Part shown: in pieces, positions 19,151-29,583 of the stretch
Layout of the letters: each line of letters starts with the position of its first letter
How positions within the stretch are numbered: the stretch's first letter is position 1
DNA from: Picochlorum sp. 'celeri'
Lineage: Eukaryota > Chlorophyta > Trebouxiophyceae
Assembly: GCA_010909725.1 (NCBI GenBank)
Contig: JAACMV010000003.1
Span: forward strand, 620,001 to 684,000
DNA: 64,000 nt
Direction of reading: 5' to 3'
Translations under genes and position numbers: made by a program
Notes under the pieces: model-generated
Told to the model about the DNA's origin: nothing
Databases searched by the model: none
What the model saw: only the letters and a program-made list of their open reading frames with translations

Positions 19151-21435
19151 CTATGGAGTGGATGCTGAAATCTCATGTGGGGGACCTGAATGCTTTCTTG
19201 TCTGTGGTACCTGGGCTCTCTTCTTGTTCTGGAACCATTTCAGTGTTCCATACGCAACAAGCATGAACACTGGGATACCAAGGCCTAGTCCGAGTCCCTG
19301 TACAACATATACATGTATACGAGTGAATGAAGGTGAATGTAGAATGAGGAATGGAGAGAGATTCGTACCAAGGGTAATGCAATGGATGAGTCTGTCTGTT
19401 GGTCTGGTGATGGTGATGGTGGGGCTGATGGATCTTGGATGCTACCTTCTGGCAGAGACGTCTCTTCCAGTGATTGGATCATGTTATCAATCGTCGTGGA
19501 TGATGTATACATTTCAGTCGTCATGGTACCATTGACCAGCTTTTGGATGGAGGGAATGATGTCTCTTTGAACAACGATGGACGATCTGAATACATCATCA
19601 ATTGTGGATGTCTGTTCTTCTGAAAGTTCTTGGAATGTTCTGATTGAGGATATGATGGCCTGCGTGAATATCATACACGTGTAAGTAATTAACAGGTATG
19701 CTGTCGCGTATCAATGAAGAGTCAACGTACAGTTTGGATTGATTGATCCAGCTCTTGGATATCAGTTTCTGTAATGTCCGAACTGTTTGAAATGAATTCA
19801 AAAAAGCTTACATCTGGTGTGAGCACGTTTGTTGTCTTCAGTGTTCTAGCCCTGAATGATGATGTCGTTGCAGGAGAGATTACTGATGCCAAGGCCTTGA
19901 AGCATGCCCTGGCAACCTTTTGAAACACAGCATCATTGCGACTGATGGCTTGGGAAATTTGAGACTGGAAATACGTTCAGAATGGGGTGTTAGTCATTGT
20001 CGATTGTTTGTATATTGACAGGATATACGTACCACGAGACTTTTCACTTGGACTTCCTTCTTCATGATTGTCAGGCAGGTGGAATTACCATCAAGAGCAC
20101 ACTGCATTGAATCCAGTTCCGTTGAATTGGTGAAATACAACTCTATCATATTGAAAGCAACATACCCTAAGAATATCAATAGATCCGAAATTGTAGCCTG
20201 TTGGAATGGATAATGCAGTACTGATGTCATCTGAGGTGATGCCCTGCATGGCTGCCAAAGTTGACAACGGCGACACAGCAATGATGGAATTTGAGCTGCA
20301 CGTAGTAGGAGAAGCAGCAGATAGAGGAAGTCGCTCAGGCAATAATGTTGCCATGTCATGGCAGGTGCTTGACTCGGGGGACACTTGATTGACCATGGAA
20401 GCAGCTGCTGGCTCAAGTCTGATCATTTGTCCGGACAGATCCAGGGATGGTGCAGCGAACGAAAATGTCCCATTGGATATGAGATCAAATGGCTCATTTG
20501 CATCTCGTACGACATCCAAGTCCATATCAAGGTAAATGTTGCAGCTACTCAAGTACCCAACATAAGCAACTCCTGTATGGGTAATCATATTATGCATGAG
20601 ATTCATGGGTATCATTATTTCTCAGGCAGGGGAGATCAATCATGTGATGTTCGTACCTGAGCATGGATCATTTCCAGCACCACCTTCAACTGGAGGACTT
20701 GAATTCCCTGTCTCAGGAGCGGGTGCAGGCTGTGGGGTTAGAGTGGTGTCTGGTCCTGGCTCTGGAGTTGGTGCTGGATTTGGCTGACCTGCTGCTGGTT
20801 GGGATGCTGGGATTGGAGCTGGCGTTGGCCCACTTGCTGCTGGGATTGGTTCTGGTTCTGGTGCTGGATTTGGCCCACTTGCTGCTGGTTGGGGTGCTGG
20901 TGTTGGTACTGGTGTTGGAGCTGGTGTTGGTGTTGGTGTTGGTGTTGGTGTTGGTGTTGGTGTTGGTGTTGGTGTTGGTGTTGGTGTTGGTGTTGGTGTT
21001 GGTGTTGGTGTTGGTGTTGGTGTTGGTGTTGGTGTTGGTGTTGGTGTTGGTGTTGGTGTTGGTGTTGGTGTTGGTGTTGGTGTTGGTGTTGGTGTTGGTG
21101 TTGGTGTTGGAGCTGGTGTTGGCTCACTTGCTGCTGGTTGGGGTGCTGGATTTGGCCCACTTGCTGGTGTTGGAGCTGGGATTGGCTCACTTGATGCTGG
21201 TGTTGGAGCTGGTGTAGGTTCGCTTATTGGTGCTGGGATTGGTTCACCTGCTGCTGGTGTTGGAGCTTCAGATATCTGACCACGAACAGGCACTACAGGG
21301 ACTGGCAGCACCTCAGAGCGTTTTCTTCGAAGAACCAAAAAGTCTAATCATAGACATACCTGATGAAAGGCTGATCAAACAGCAAACTAGGATCACCTTC
21401 CATTGTCGGAACCCACAGGGATTTTGAATCACCAT
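19151..21435 (-). CDS. Pro-Thr-repeat type I membrane protein (mucin/HRGP-like), seven exons
   Basis: I assemble seven exons: 21435-21360, 21265-20657, 20572-20166, 20101-20033, 19964-19731, 19659-19369 and 19297-19151. All phases agree, giving 610 residues. The first exon encodes a signal peptide (core [12 protein letters not shown]) that joins straight to a Pro/Ala/Thr/Ser-rich stalk containing 31 successive Pro-Thr dipeptides. An ectodomain of no recognised family follows, with scattered Cys and N-x-S/T sites. Near the end, the last exon starts a Gly/Leu-rich transmembrane helix ([15 protein letters not shown]) and a basic cytoplasmic tail (NKKRAQVPQ). The stalk would be a substrate for prolyl hydroxylation and O-glycosylation. 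Most likely a wall- or surface-anchored glycoprotein; ligand unknown. The exon-2 acceptor (CTGAAG) is the least certain border. Confidence 0.68.
20923..21108. repeat. Perfect hexanucleotide array, 31 copies of GGTGTT
   Basis: Thirty-one uninterrupted GGTGTT units (186 bp), flanked by degenerate copies (GGAGCT, GGTACT). On the minus strand it encodes Pro-Thr repeats within the surface-protein stalk. The array has no synonymous variation, which points to recent expansion by slippage. Confidence 0.97.
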
Positions 21436-21639
21436 TTTCAAGACTAGCTCACTGATGGGCAATCAATGCGATAATACATCAAAGAAAAAGTAATAATGTG
21501 ATCGGATTCTTTTTACAAGATATGTTCACAAACATGTCTGCTCTTAATCCTCAACATCAAAGTACATTGGTAATGTCACCTAGAAATTGTCTGAATCAAC
21601 CCTCTTTGACCAACCCATCGCATGACGTGGTTTGACTTG

Positions 21640-23163
21640 TCAATGGATCAGCATTTTGGAGAGAACAGACTCAACTAAGTCATGTGTAGAATTAGAAAAT
21701 TTGCGTGCAAGAAGTGGGCATACTGAACCGAGTGGAACATACGACGGAGTGGGGTTCTGGTTAAGACTGCTGCATAGTGCAACAGTCTTACTCTTCTTTG
21801 AACCAACTAATTTAGAAATATTTCTGAATTGTTCACCGACCGTCATCTGTATCATACTAGATCTCTCACAAGATTCTATTTCAGCATGTCGAAGCTTTAT
21901 AAAAAGATCTGTGCTGATATCTGCTGGTTTATATTCATACGGGTGAGGGTCTGTCGCCTTGACTCTAGACCAATCCCTGTCCGTTAATTCTCCTCTGCAG
22001 TCCGTCTCGTTATCCAAGCCTTGTATAGCAAGCAGTGTCGGAATATAATGCTCGTCGCTGTAACATACTCGAAAGTCACACCAGTCATCATCCCATCGTG
22101 GTCTGCAGAGATGTCTAAAAATATCATCAATTTTCCTATCATCTAGCACAATACGGGCATGCCCCCGCGTAAGGGCAATCCATTGCCAGCTTTTTCTCCA
22201 TATGGTTTCTGTAATACCTGCGTCAATAAGATCCTGCCGGAGCCTGTAGTTATTTGTGTCCCATCCTGCAGTGGTATTGCATGCATTTATCCTGCTTTGG
22301 CTCTCAGAGACAAGCTGCTTGTAAAATACCAAGGGCCCATACAATGGAACGTCTGAATCAGATATAAGGACAAGTTTAGAGACGAGCGGGTTCGTCAAAC
22401 CCGCGGCGAAAAGAACTCGAGTAGCATCAATCAGTGAGTGACCTCCCCACGTCGCCTCCACTCTATACCGCTCAGGGATCAGGCTCTGTTTGAAAATGGA
22501 TCTCTCAAAGATATCATCATCCATACCCTTTGGAAGATGAACCCACACATCAAATCCGTGTTGAAGACCAATCACATCATCCTGTGATGCATCATCATGG
22601 ACGCATGCCTTGGCAAGTACCTCCCTTGCAACAAGATCTCCTCTACTGTTGCCCTCACATCTTCCTAGTACACTTTCCGAGACTGGTATTCTATCTCTCA
22701 TCATTTGAAACCATTGATACCATATCTTCTCATTGGGCAACTGCCCATGCACCAGAAAAAGCAGCGCTATCTGAGGAAACCCAAGTAATCTAGCACATTC
22801 ATTGTCCCGTCGACGCAACTCATTGACACCCAAAAACTGTGGCTGATAAGGCTCAAACGGTCTACTGAATCCTTCAGAATCTGCTCGAGACTTTCTACTT
22901 GAACGATGCCATCGACATGTCAGAACATGATGCAACCGAAAACTACTCCACACAACCATTCCAACACCGCCGAGAAGAACCACAAGCAATACCCTCTGTA
23001 CGCTACCACGCTTCCAAAACGGACGATTATCATCTCGATGGTGATGAAAATGGTGATGTTTACCAAACGAAGGAGAATGCTGACCCAGCGGAGATCCTAT
23101 ATGAATAGATCGATGAGCCGGGGACTCATCATAGGCATGCTGGTGCCGTTTCACAACTACCAT
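21640..23163 (-). CDS. GT14-like (DUF266 / core-2-I-branching) type II glycosyltransferase
   Basis: An intronless 507-residue frame. After a basic, His-rich N-terminus there is one hydrophobic anchor (VQRVLLVVLLGGVGMVVW), fitting a Golgi type II protein. The catalytic part follows the GT14/DUF266 pattern: IALLFLVHGQLPNEKIW, WGGHSLIDATRVLFAAGL, KLVLISDSDVPLYG, a WRKSWQWIALTRGHA segment and YSDEHYIPTLL. In land plants such enzymes add sugars to arabinogalactan proteins or other wall glycoproteins; the acceptor here is unknown. The ATG at 23163 lies only 4 nt after the stop of the upstream thioredoxin-fold ORF on the same strand. The neighbouring PT-repeat protein is the kind of substrate such an enzyme could modify, but that link is inference. 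Confidence 0.83.
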   Translation of the reverse strand: MVVVKRHQHAYDESPAHRSIHIGSPLGQHSPSFGKHHHFHHHRDDNRPFWKRGSVQRVLLVVLLGGVGMVVWSSFRLHHVLTCRWHRSSRKSRADSEGFSRPFEPYQPQFLGVNELRRRDNECARLLGFPQIALLFLVHGQLPNEKIWYQWFQMMRDRIPVSESVLGRCEGNSRGDLVAREVLAKACVHDDASQDDVIGLQHGFDVWVHLPKGMDDDIFERSIFKQSLIPERYRVEATWGGHSLIDATRVLFAAGLTNPLVSKLVLISDSDVPLYGPLVFYKQLVSESQSRINACNTTAGWDTNNYRLRQDLIDAGITETIWRKSWQWIALTRGHARIVLDDRKIDDIFRHLCRPRWDDDWCDFRVCYSDEHYIPTLLAIQGLDNETDCRGELTDRDWSRVKATDPHPYEYKPADISTDLFIKLRHAEIESCERSSMIQMTVGEQFRNISKLVGSKKSKTVALCSSLNQNPTPSYVPLGSVCPLLARKFSNSTHDLVESVLSKMLIH

Positions 23164-23167
23164 GCTG

Positions 23168-23642
23168 CTACACGATCTTCCTCTTCTCTGTTATCAGCGC
23201 ATTCAAAGCATTACGCATGAAATCTGCATTTATTGGATCCTCAGTTTTCCCGATCGCTCTCCCTCGACTATTCAGCAAAACAAAACAAGGAACCTTTTCA
23301 ATGTTGTACTGAATCAACTCTGGAGCCCAATCGTCCCTGTTCAAAGAATCTATTTCAACCACCTTCAAGTCCTCTCTTTCCTTCTTCACCTGCAAGAGTA
23401 TGTAATACAATTCATCACAGAACGTACACGACCGCAGTCAAGGTAAAAAAAACCAACCAGCATACTAGAGCACCCACCTTGTCCAGATCCCCTCTCAAAG
23501 ACGTACACAGGCTGCAATACGGAGATAAGAACGACAGCAGCACACAATCTTTCGAATTCAACGTATATAATTTCTCAGCATAGTCGATGGGCGTATCGAA
23601 TCCTTTCCGACTGGTCAATTGAGACGAGTGACTTTGCCCCAT
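23168..23642 (-). CDS. Small thioredoxin-fold protein with a CSLC motif
   Basis: Exons 23642-23478 and 23389-23168 (88-bp phase-0 intron) encode 128 residues. The active-site-like segment is VLLSFLSPYCSLCTSLR, a CxxC in the thioredoxin position. The cis-Pro loop is EKVPCFVLLNSRGR, with an extra Cys after the Pro. There is no signal peptide or clear targeting sequence from the ATG at 23642; ten further open codons upstream lack ATG. It may be an oxidoreductase or a thioredoxin-like scaffold. Its stop codon is followed by CAGC and then the ATG of the GT14-like gene, so both may share one mRNA. Confidence 0.75.
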
Positions 23643-24007
23643 GGCATGGCCATATCCGTCCCTGGTTCTCACTCTGATTCAATACGTGACGCTCTGCAAA
23701 AAAATATCGGATATAAAAGACTATGCGTAGTATGCAGAAGAGAAAACGGATGTCCGAATCATCACGATGAAAGACTGGCCAGTTTTCCACATATTTGGTT
23801 TCAGCAAATACTGCATCTGCTTCTTGCCCGAGATTGTCTCACAAAATCGATGATATGCTCATATCGCGACATAAATCGCTATATAAATATCTAATATTAG
23901 GATTTAATGACCAATAGGCTGTTGTGTCGAGCGAGACGGATTTGAACATTTTCAAAACGCCTGTACCGACATTCCACTTTTTTCATTCATATACCAACAT
24001 CTACAGC
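23643..24007. other. Divergent promoter region
   Basis: Separates the Trx/GT14 pair (minus) from the RFC gene (plus). AT-rich; no convincing coding frame. Confidence 0.5.
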
Positions 24008-25184
24008 ATGACAAGTATGGATACTGGGAGTGCTTCTAAAATACGAGCAGAGGTTCCCTGGAGTGAGAAATATAGGCCACAAACGTTGGAACAAGTTTCT
24101 GCTCACAAGGATATTATTGATACCAGTGCGTCGCCATGGATGGTCTTATGCTTGACTCTACTTCTTATACATATTGATTGTTTCGTTTTGTGCAGTTGGC
24201 AAGTTGCTGAGCGAGGATCAGTTGCCTCATATGCTCTTTTATGGCCCACCTGGAACAGGCAAGACATCGACAGCACTTGCCCTCGCCAAGCACATGTATG
24301 GGAAATCGATCGAGGCAATGACACTGGAATTGAACGCATCTGATGATAGAGGTATCAATATCGTCAGAAACGAGATTCAGGATTTTGCAAGCACAAGAAC
24401 CATGATGAGCAACAAATTCAAATTCATTATTTTGGACGAGTGTGATGCCATGACAAAGGATGCGCAAATGGCGTTGAGAAGGGTGATGGAGAAATATGTG
24501 AAAAATGCAAGATTCTGTCTGATTTGCAATTACGTGAGTAAAATTATTCCAGCCTTGCAGTCTCGATGCACCAGGTTTAGATTTCAGCCACTTCCAGAAG
24601 AATTTGTAAAGGCTCGCCTGGAATATATTTGTGATGAAGAGCACATAGAAAAGGATGAAAGCGGTGTTGATGCCGTGATGCGACTCGGTTGTGGCGACAT
24701 GCGACGGGCCTTGAATTTACTGCAGTCAACATGCATGTCAGCAGGACGGGTGTCTCAGGATGCTGCATATCAATGTGCTGGAAAGCCTCTCCCATCAGAT
24801 ATTGATGCTATCGCAACATGCTTATTCAACGAGTCCCTCAAGGACTCATTTACAAGTACGATTTATATATTTTCTATCCTTGTTTTTCCCAGTATTCGCA
24901 GTATGCTATGATTGATATATATAACAAACACACATGCCATATATGATGCAGAGATTTCTAGTCTTCAAAAGGAGAAAGGCATCGCCCTCGTAGACATTCT
25001 GTATGAGATCCATCCCTACATTTTCAGAGTATCCATGCCAGCGAAAGCACGGATCAATCTCGTCAGCAAGCTGGCAGATGCCGAGTATCGACTCGCCTTT
25101 GGAACCAGCGATCAACTGCAACTGGGATCTGTCTGCGGTGCATTTGCAGAAGCAAGAGAATCCATCGTGGCTGCAGCTGTCTGA
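24008..25184 (+). CDS. RFC3: Replication factor C small subunit (yeast Rfc3 / human RFC5 type)
   Basis: Exons 24008-24125, 24196-24855 and 24952-25184 (introns of 70 and 96 bp, both phase 1) encode 336 residues, close to human RFC5. The Walker A motif is LFYGPPGTGKTSTALALA, followed by LNASDDRGINIVRNEIQDF, Walker B FIILDECDAM, sensor 1 with the SRC motif (SRCTRFRF) and sensor 2 RLGCGDMRRALNLLQ. It is one of the AAA+ subunits of the clamp loader that places PCNA on primed DNA. The spliced form restores EKYRPQTLEQV at the N-terminus. The next gene starts 59 bp after the stop on the same strand. Confidence 0.93.
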
Positions 25185-25243
25185 TATCAATTCTTTTGTG
25201 TAATATATCGATCACATGTGAATATCACTCGGTCTAAAGGACA

Positions 25244-26350
25244 ATGTATACATTGAGTGCGGCGTTATTCCTACTCCTCCCTCTCCTTGTTTGTTTTCAA
25301 GAGGTTTGCAGCGCTAGAGACACTGTCGGAGCCCATTCTTGGAAGAAGGATGTTTTATTCAAGTTAAAGAATCAAGATTATGAGAATGTGGCACCATTGA
25401 TCGGTGTGCTCGCGCAGCCTCACCCTACCAAGGATTCAAAGGTTGGTGCGCATCAGTCTATTTCTGGTCCATTAGTGCAGTGGATTGAGTCGGCTGGAGG
25501 CCGTGTTGTACCTATTCGATACGATTCTACAAAAGAAGAGGTGGAAGAGCTCTTTGAGACCTTGAATGGTCTGGTCTTTCCTGGTGGCTCTGGGACCCTG
25601 TGGTATGGCCATGCGTTTTTTGATACAGCGGCGCATTTGTGGAGTTTGGCCAAGGATGCGAATCGAAACGGGGAACTGTTTCCTGTATTCGGGATTTGTT
25701 TGGGTTTTGAGACGATACACATCTTGGTAGCGAACCGTACGAGTGAAGAAATTCTAGTCCCAGCAGTAGGTCAAGAGAGCGTGGCAAACACGTTGGAATT
25801 GATGGATGGAGCAAAGGATAGCGTATTCTTTAGCAACTGGAAGAATGATCTCATCTTGGGAGCTGCGGATCCGAGAAGAAAACCGACATTTAATGCCCAT
25901 GAGTGGGCTGTTCCATTATCAGTGTACAAGGATCACGCAGCATTGGATGATGAGCTTGAAATTCTGTCCACCTCCACGGATACTGATGGGCATGAATATG
26001 TCTCTACTGTAGAGGGAAGACATATGCCCATCTTTGCCACGCAGTGGCATCCAGAGAAGACACCGTATGAATTCTCAGACAAGACAATACCTCATACAAG
26101 AACAGCAATTGATGCAGCATATGCATCTGCACAAATTTTTGTTGAAACGGCAAAGCTGAACCCAGAAAAGATACCATACAAGGATCAAGTCAAGCTGGTG
26201 ATACAGAATTACGAGCAAGTCTTCATCGCCTCCGATCCCGAAGAGGTGAAAAGCAGGGACCCCTTGCCAGACACTGTGTGGATGATCCCTGACTCTGCTG
26301 GCCCCTTAGACTCAACAGTCTCTGATCAGCAGCAGTATCAAGAGCATTAA
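25244..26350 (+). CDS. GGH: Gamma-glutamyl hydrolase (folate polyglutamate hydrolase)
   Basis: The 368-residue intronless frame starts with a signal peptide (MYTLSAALFLLLPLLVC), then a class-I glutamine amidotransferase-like fold. Key segments are PLIGVLAQP, LVFPGGSGTLW, the nucleophile site VFGICLGFE (Cys) and the His motif FATQWHPEKTPYEF. It removes gamma-linked glutamates from folylpolyglutamates, typically in vacuoles or outside the cell, which fits the signal peptide. The C-terminal tail after FVETAK is basic then acidic and shows no retention signal. Confidence 0.93.
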   Translation: MYTLSAALFLLLPLLVCFQEVCSARDTVGAHSWKKDVLFKLKNQDYENVAPLIGVLAQPHPTKDSKVGAHQSISGPLVQWIESAGGRVVPIRYDSTKEEVEELFETLNGLVFPGGSGTLWYGHAFFDTAAHLWSLAKDANRNGELFPVFGICLGFETIHILVANRTSEEILVPAVGQESVANTLELMDGAKDSVFFSNWKNDLILGAADPRRKPTFNAHEWAVPLSVYKDHAALDDELEILSTSTDTDGHEYVSTVEGRHMPIFATQWHPEKTPYEFSDKTIPHTRTAIDAAYASAQIFVETAKLNPEKIPYKDQVKLVIQNYEQVFIASDPEEVKSRDPLPDTVWMIPDSAGPLDSTVSDQQQYQEH

Positions 26351-26785
26351 TAAGATGTCTTTCGCCACTGTCTTTTTTTGTTTCTGTAGTAGTAGTAGTC
26401 GTAGTGTTGTTCGTCGTCGCATGCTTGTTTGCTTGCCTTTGTCCCCAATTGCTATTGAGAGAGCCTCTCGTAGCGCTATGCTCTTGGCTAGCTCTTAAGA
26501 GAGGTGTATCATACAGATGCTTTTCTGATCTGGGAGAAAATTCTCTTGTTTTTCATCGTCACCAATTCCATAGCATGAATTCTGTTTTGATAGATATTTT
26601 GAATAACAAATAATAATAAAAAAGTCTGATAAAATCCCCTCTCATCGCAATCTTTGGCGGTTGCATGGAATTGCTCTCAACGAGTTCCTCGTTGTAACGG
26701 TTTTACATGGGTACAACCAGATACGCACCCATGAATATGCGTATTTCATCTTATTAGTTATTAAGAATTGGTAATCAGTGGTATC
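26351..26785. other. Intergenic spacer
   Basis: Between two plus-strand genes. Holds the GGH 3' UTR (a TAG-triplet run near 26385) and the kinase promoter. A short frame at 26404-26613 shows no domain. Confidence 0.5.
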
Positions 26786-29508
26786 ATGGGTTGTTGTGTA
26801 TCCAAACCCAAGGCCAAGGATGGGGACGATGGGGCAGGAAAAGCGTACGTGTAGCGCTTCATACGCGTATCAAAGAATGTTTGAGTTATATATGAATCTT
26901 ATGTGTGTGTAGAAGATCCATGCTCGAGTCAATTTCCATGTCAATTCGTCAGAGTCATATAGACTCTGACCCAGCAGAGCATTTAGACGACTTGTTGGAT
27001 GCCGATCTGGGGTTACCAGGGGAAGGGAAGACTGGGAAAAGCAAGAAGGATGAAGATATTAGTACGAAAGGGTCTGCAAAGAGTCAGAAGGTGAAGCAGA
27101 CGGACTTTTTGACGGTGGGTGTTTTGGAAGGGACGACGTTTTTGAATGATTACATTGTTGTTGATACGCTTGGAAGGGGGTCATATGGGAAAGTGAAGCT
27201 GTGTTTGAATATATTAGATAATAATCTCTACGCTATCAAGGTTGTGGAGTTGAATGTGTTGAGGCATCATGAGAAATCAAAAGGATTGCAGAGAAAGTCA
27301 ATGGGAGCAGGAAAGAAGACAAGTGTGGATCAGGATGAGGAATTGCAGCGAGAGGTGGATGTGATGAAGGCGTTGGATCATCCTAATCTAGTCACTCTGT
27401 ATGAAGTGATCAAGAGTACCAGCGGCAAGTTGCTGATGGTGATGGAGTATTGTGAGGCTGGTCCAGTGGTGGATGGGTCTTCGACAGAAGCAATGCCAGA
27501 AATCATTGCCCATCATATTTTCAAGCAAATTGTGCTTGCGATGGAATACTTGCACGCGAATGGGATTGTCCATGGTGATATCAAGCCGGAGAATATGCTA
27601 CTATCAGGGGATGGGTCTGTCAAGATTTCAGATTTTGGTCAGAGTCAGATCTTATCACCAGAGTCTTCAAAGCTTACCAAAACTCTTGGGACGCCTGCAT
27701 TTTTGGCTCCGGAAGTATGTGCAGGAGAAGAGTACGATGGGTTTGCGGCGGACATTTGGTCGCTGGGCGTTTCGTTGTACTACTTTATTTTTGGTGAGTT
27801 GCCTTTCAAAGGTGACAGCCTGATTGATTTGTATGACCAGATTGCAGAGAGAGATATCACGTTTCCTGAAAATGTTCCGCTGTCGATAAACTTGCAAGAT
27901 TTGTTTCTTCGTTTGCTTAATAAGGATCCAAAATATCGGATTACGATTGAAGAACTCATGTCGCATCCCTGGATATCTGATTGTGATGGAACCATATCTG
28001 AAGAGGCATTGGAGGTGATCGAATCTGCCGAGGGCGAGGTATGCTGTCCTACTACAAACAGTGATAGTGATAAAAAGATTGATTCGATGACTTCCTCTAA
28101 AGTCACTGCGTCGTTGTTGAATTCTTTGAGCCAGAGGTCAAAGACCATGGACTCACGAATGCACACATTATCATCAGACTCATTTTTGGTTGGGAAATTG
28201 GATAGCACTGCATCTCTTCCACACATGGACGTTATTGAATCAAAAATTGATGAAGAAGCTTCCATGGAACGATTTGAGAGCATTGCAGAGCATTTGGTAT
28301 CATCCCAACAGAGTATTTTGGATTCTAGAAAGCGTGATTCGGGAGATAAATCTGCAGAAGATGCACTTAACGTGTTGCGGTCACACAGACAATCAGGTGG
28401 CGAAACAAATAAAGGTTCTCATCATAGAAAAAAGTCTTCCTTATCCCATGAGGAGGCAACTGCAGTCCTTGCAGGTCCCTTGTCAGTTATTTCTCATGGC
28501 ATGTCAGCAGGCATGGAGGATGCAATGGCTCTACCATTTCGCAGTCCCTTTGAAACTACTGAGGATTCACATACCGTTGACGCGATTCAAGATGCTTCGC
28601 TACTTCAATTCAATGCCGGGGAAACGATTGATAAAATTGGCCACGGAAGTGATTATGCATACTTTATTGATGAGGGACACGTGCAGATCAACTATTGTGC
28701 AGACTTGCCCGTCTCACTGGATGAAGTGTTTCAGAATGCAGTATATAGTGTTATCCAATCGCACGTGTCAGGAAATCTAGAGCAGGCTGATTCAATATCC
28801 TATTCAGAGCATGTAGCAAATCTTGCGATATCTCAGGACAGCAAATCTATCTGGGACTATATTGAGGACCGTGCAGCATCAATCTTTCCAGGATCAGTGG
28901 GGTCCCCAGGTGCTGCATCAAAACGGAAATTACATGCGCAATCCGATCCACGCTTGCAGCCGATCGCTCAAGTCCTGGAGACGGCAGAGGAGATCGTCCA
29001 AAATTCAGTTGGAGGAAAAGTTGGAAATCTTCTGCAATCCACGAGGAGGAAAGGTCAATTTGTGGGTGCTGTCAGCATGTTGAATCCACAGTTCTATGGC
29101 TCAAAATGGTTTGCTAATATGACAGCCATTGATAATGTCATCGTGATTCAAATGTCGAAGAGTGCTTTGGACAGATTTCTAGTGGAAAATCCAATGTCTC
29201 AAATCCACCTGAGGGCATCCATGGCAACAACAGTATCAGAACTCGTCAAGCTAGAAGCCTTGGAGAAGATAGCAATGGCCAGGAGGAAAATGTTGTCTCA
29301 GACCTCTGACGACAGTATTACATCTGCCATTGGTGCCAGTTTAGAGGAAGTTGCCAAGCACATTACAGAAAGTGCTGCAGCAGGAGCTGAAATTTTATCC
29401 AAACTAGATGTATTTGCACTTGTCGGCAAGTTACGGGAGAATATAGATACCAACAGTACTTTCAAATCTGTTTTTACAAAGAAGAGTACGAAAACCATGA
29501 AAAAATAA
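26786..29508 (+). CDS. N-myristoylated CaMKK/GRIK-like kinase with a C-terminal CNBD-like domain
   Basis: Exon 1 (26786-26844) encodes MGCCVSKPKAKDGDDGAGK, a textbook N-myristoylation/palmitoylation signal. After a 68-bp intron, exon 2 (26913-29508) brings the total to 884 residues. The kinase domain spans roughly 98-360: GRGSYGKVKL (P-loop), YAIKVVE (catalytic Lys), VHGDIKPENML (catalytic loop, HGD instead of HRD), SDFGQSQ, GTPAFLAPE. HGD also occurs, as I recall, in plant GRIK/SnAK kinases that activate SnRK1. From about 580 to 780 there is a cyclic-nucleotide-binding-like fold (FNAGETIDKIGHGSDYAYF ... GQFVGAVSML). It is split by an insertion of about 120 residues and lacks the usual PRAA-type phosphate cassette Arg. 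The middle is Ser/Asp-rich linker. It probably sits at a membrane and phosphorylates an AMPK/SnRK-type kinase; that target is inferred. Confidence 0.85.
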
Positions 29509-29583
29509 AATAACTCCAATGTGAAAAATCAAATCGCTCAGATTATGTATATCAATCTCAGTGCATCAGCTTGAATATGAAGT

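Noticed and set aside
20102..20165. A 23-nt intron in the PT-repeat gene (GTATGT ... GATAG)
   Set aside because: The next acceptor (ATGCAG at 20102) gives a normal 64-bp intron with the same donor and correct phase, so a miniature intron is unnecessary.
20663..21217. Long plus-strand frames through the GGTGTT array (Val-Leu and Cys-Trp repeats)
   Set aside because: They arise only because the hexamer array lacks stops in any frame. The minus-strand reading is supported by a signal peptide, phase-matched introns and a membrane helix.
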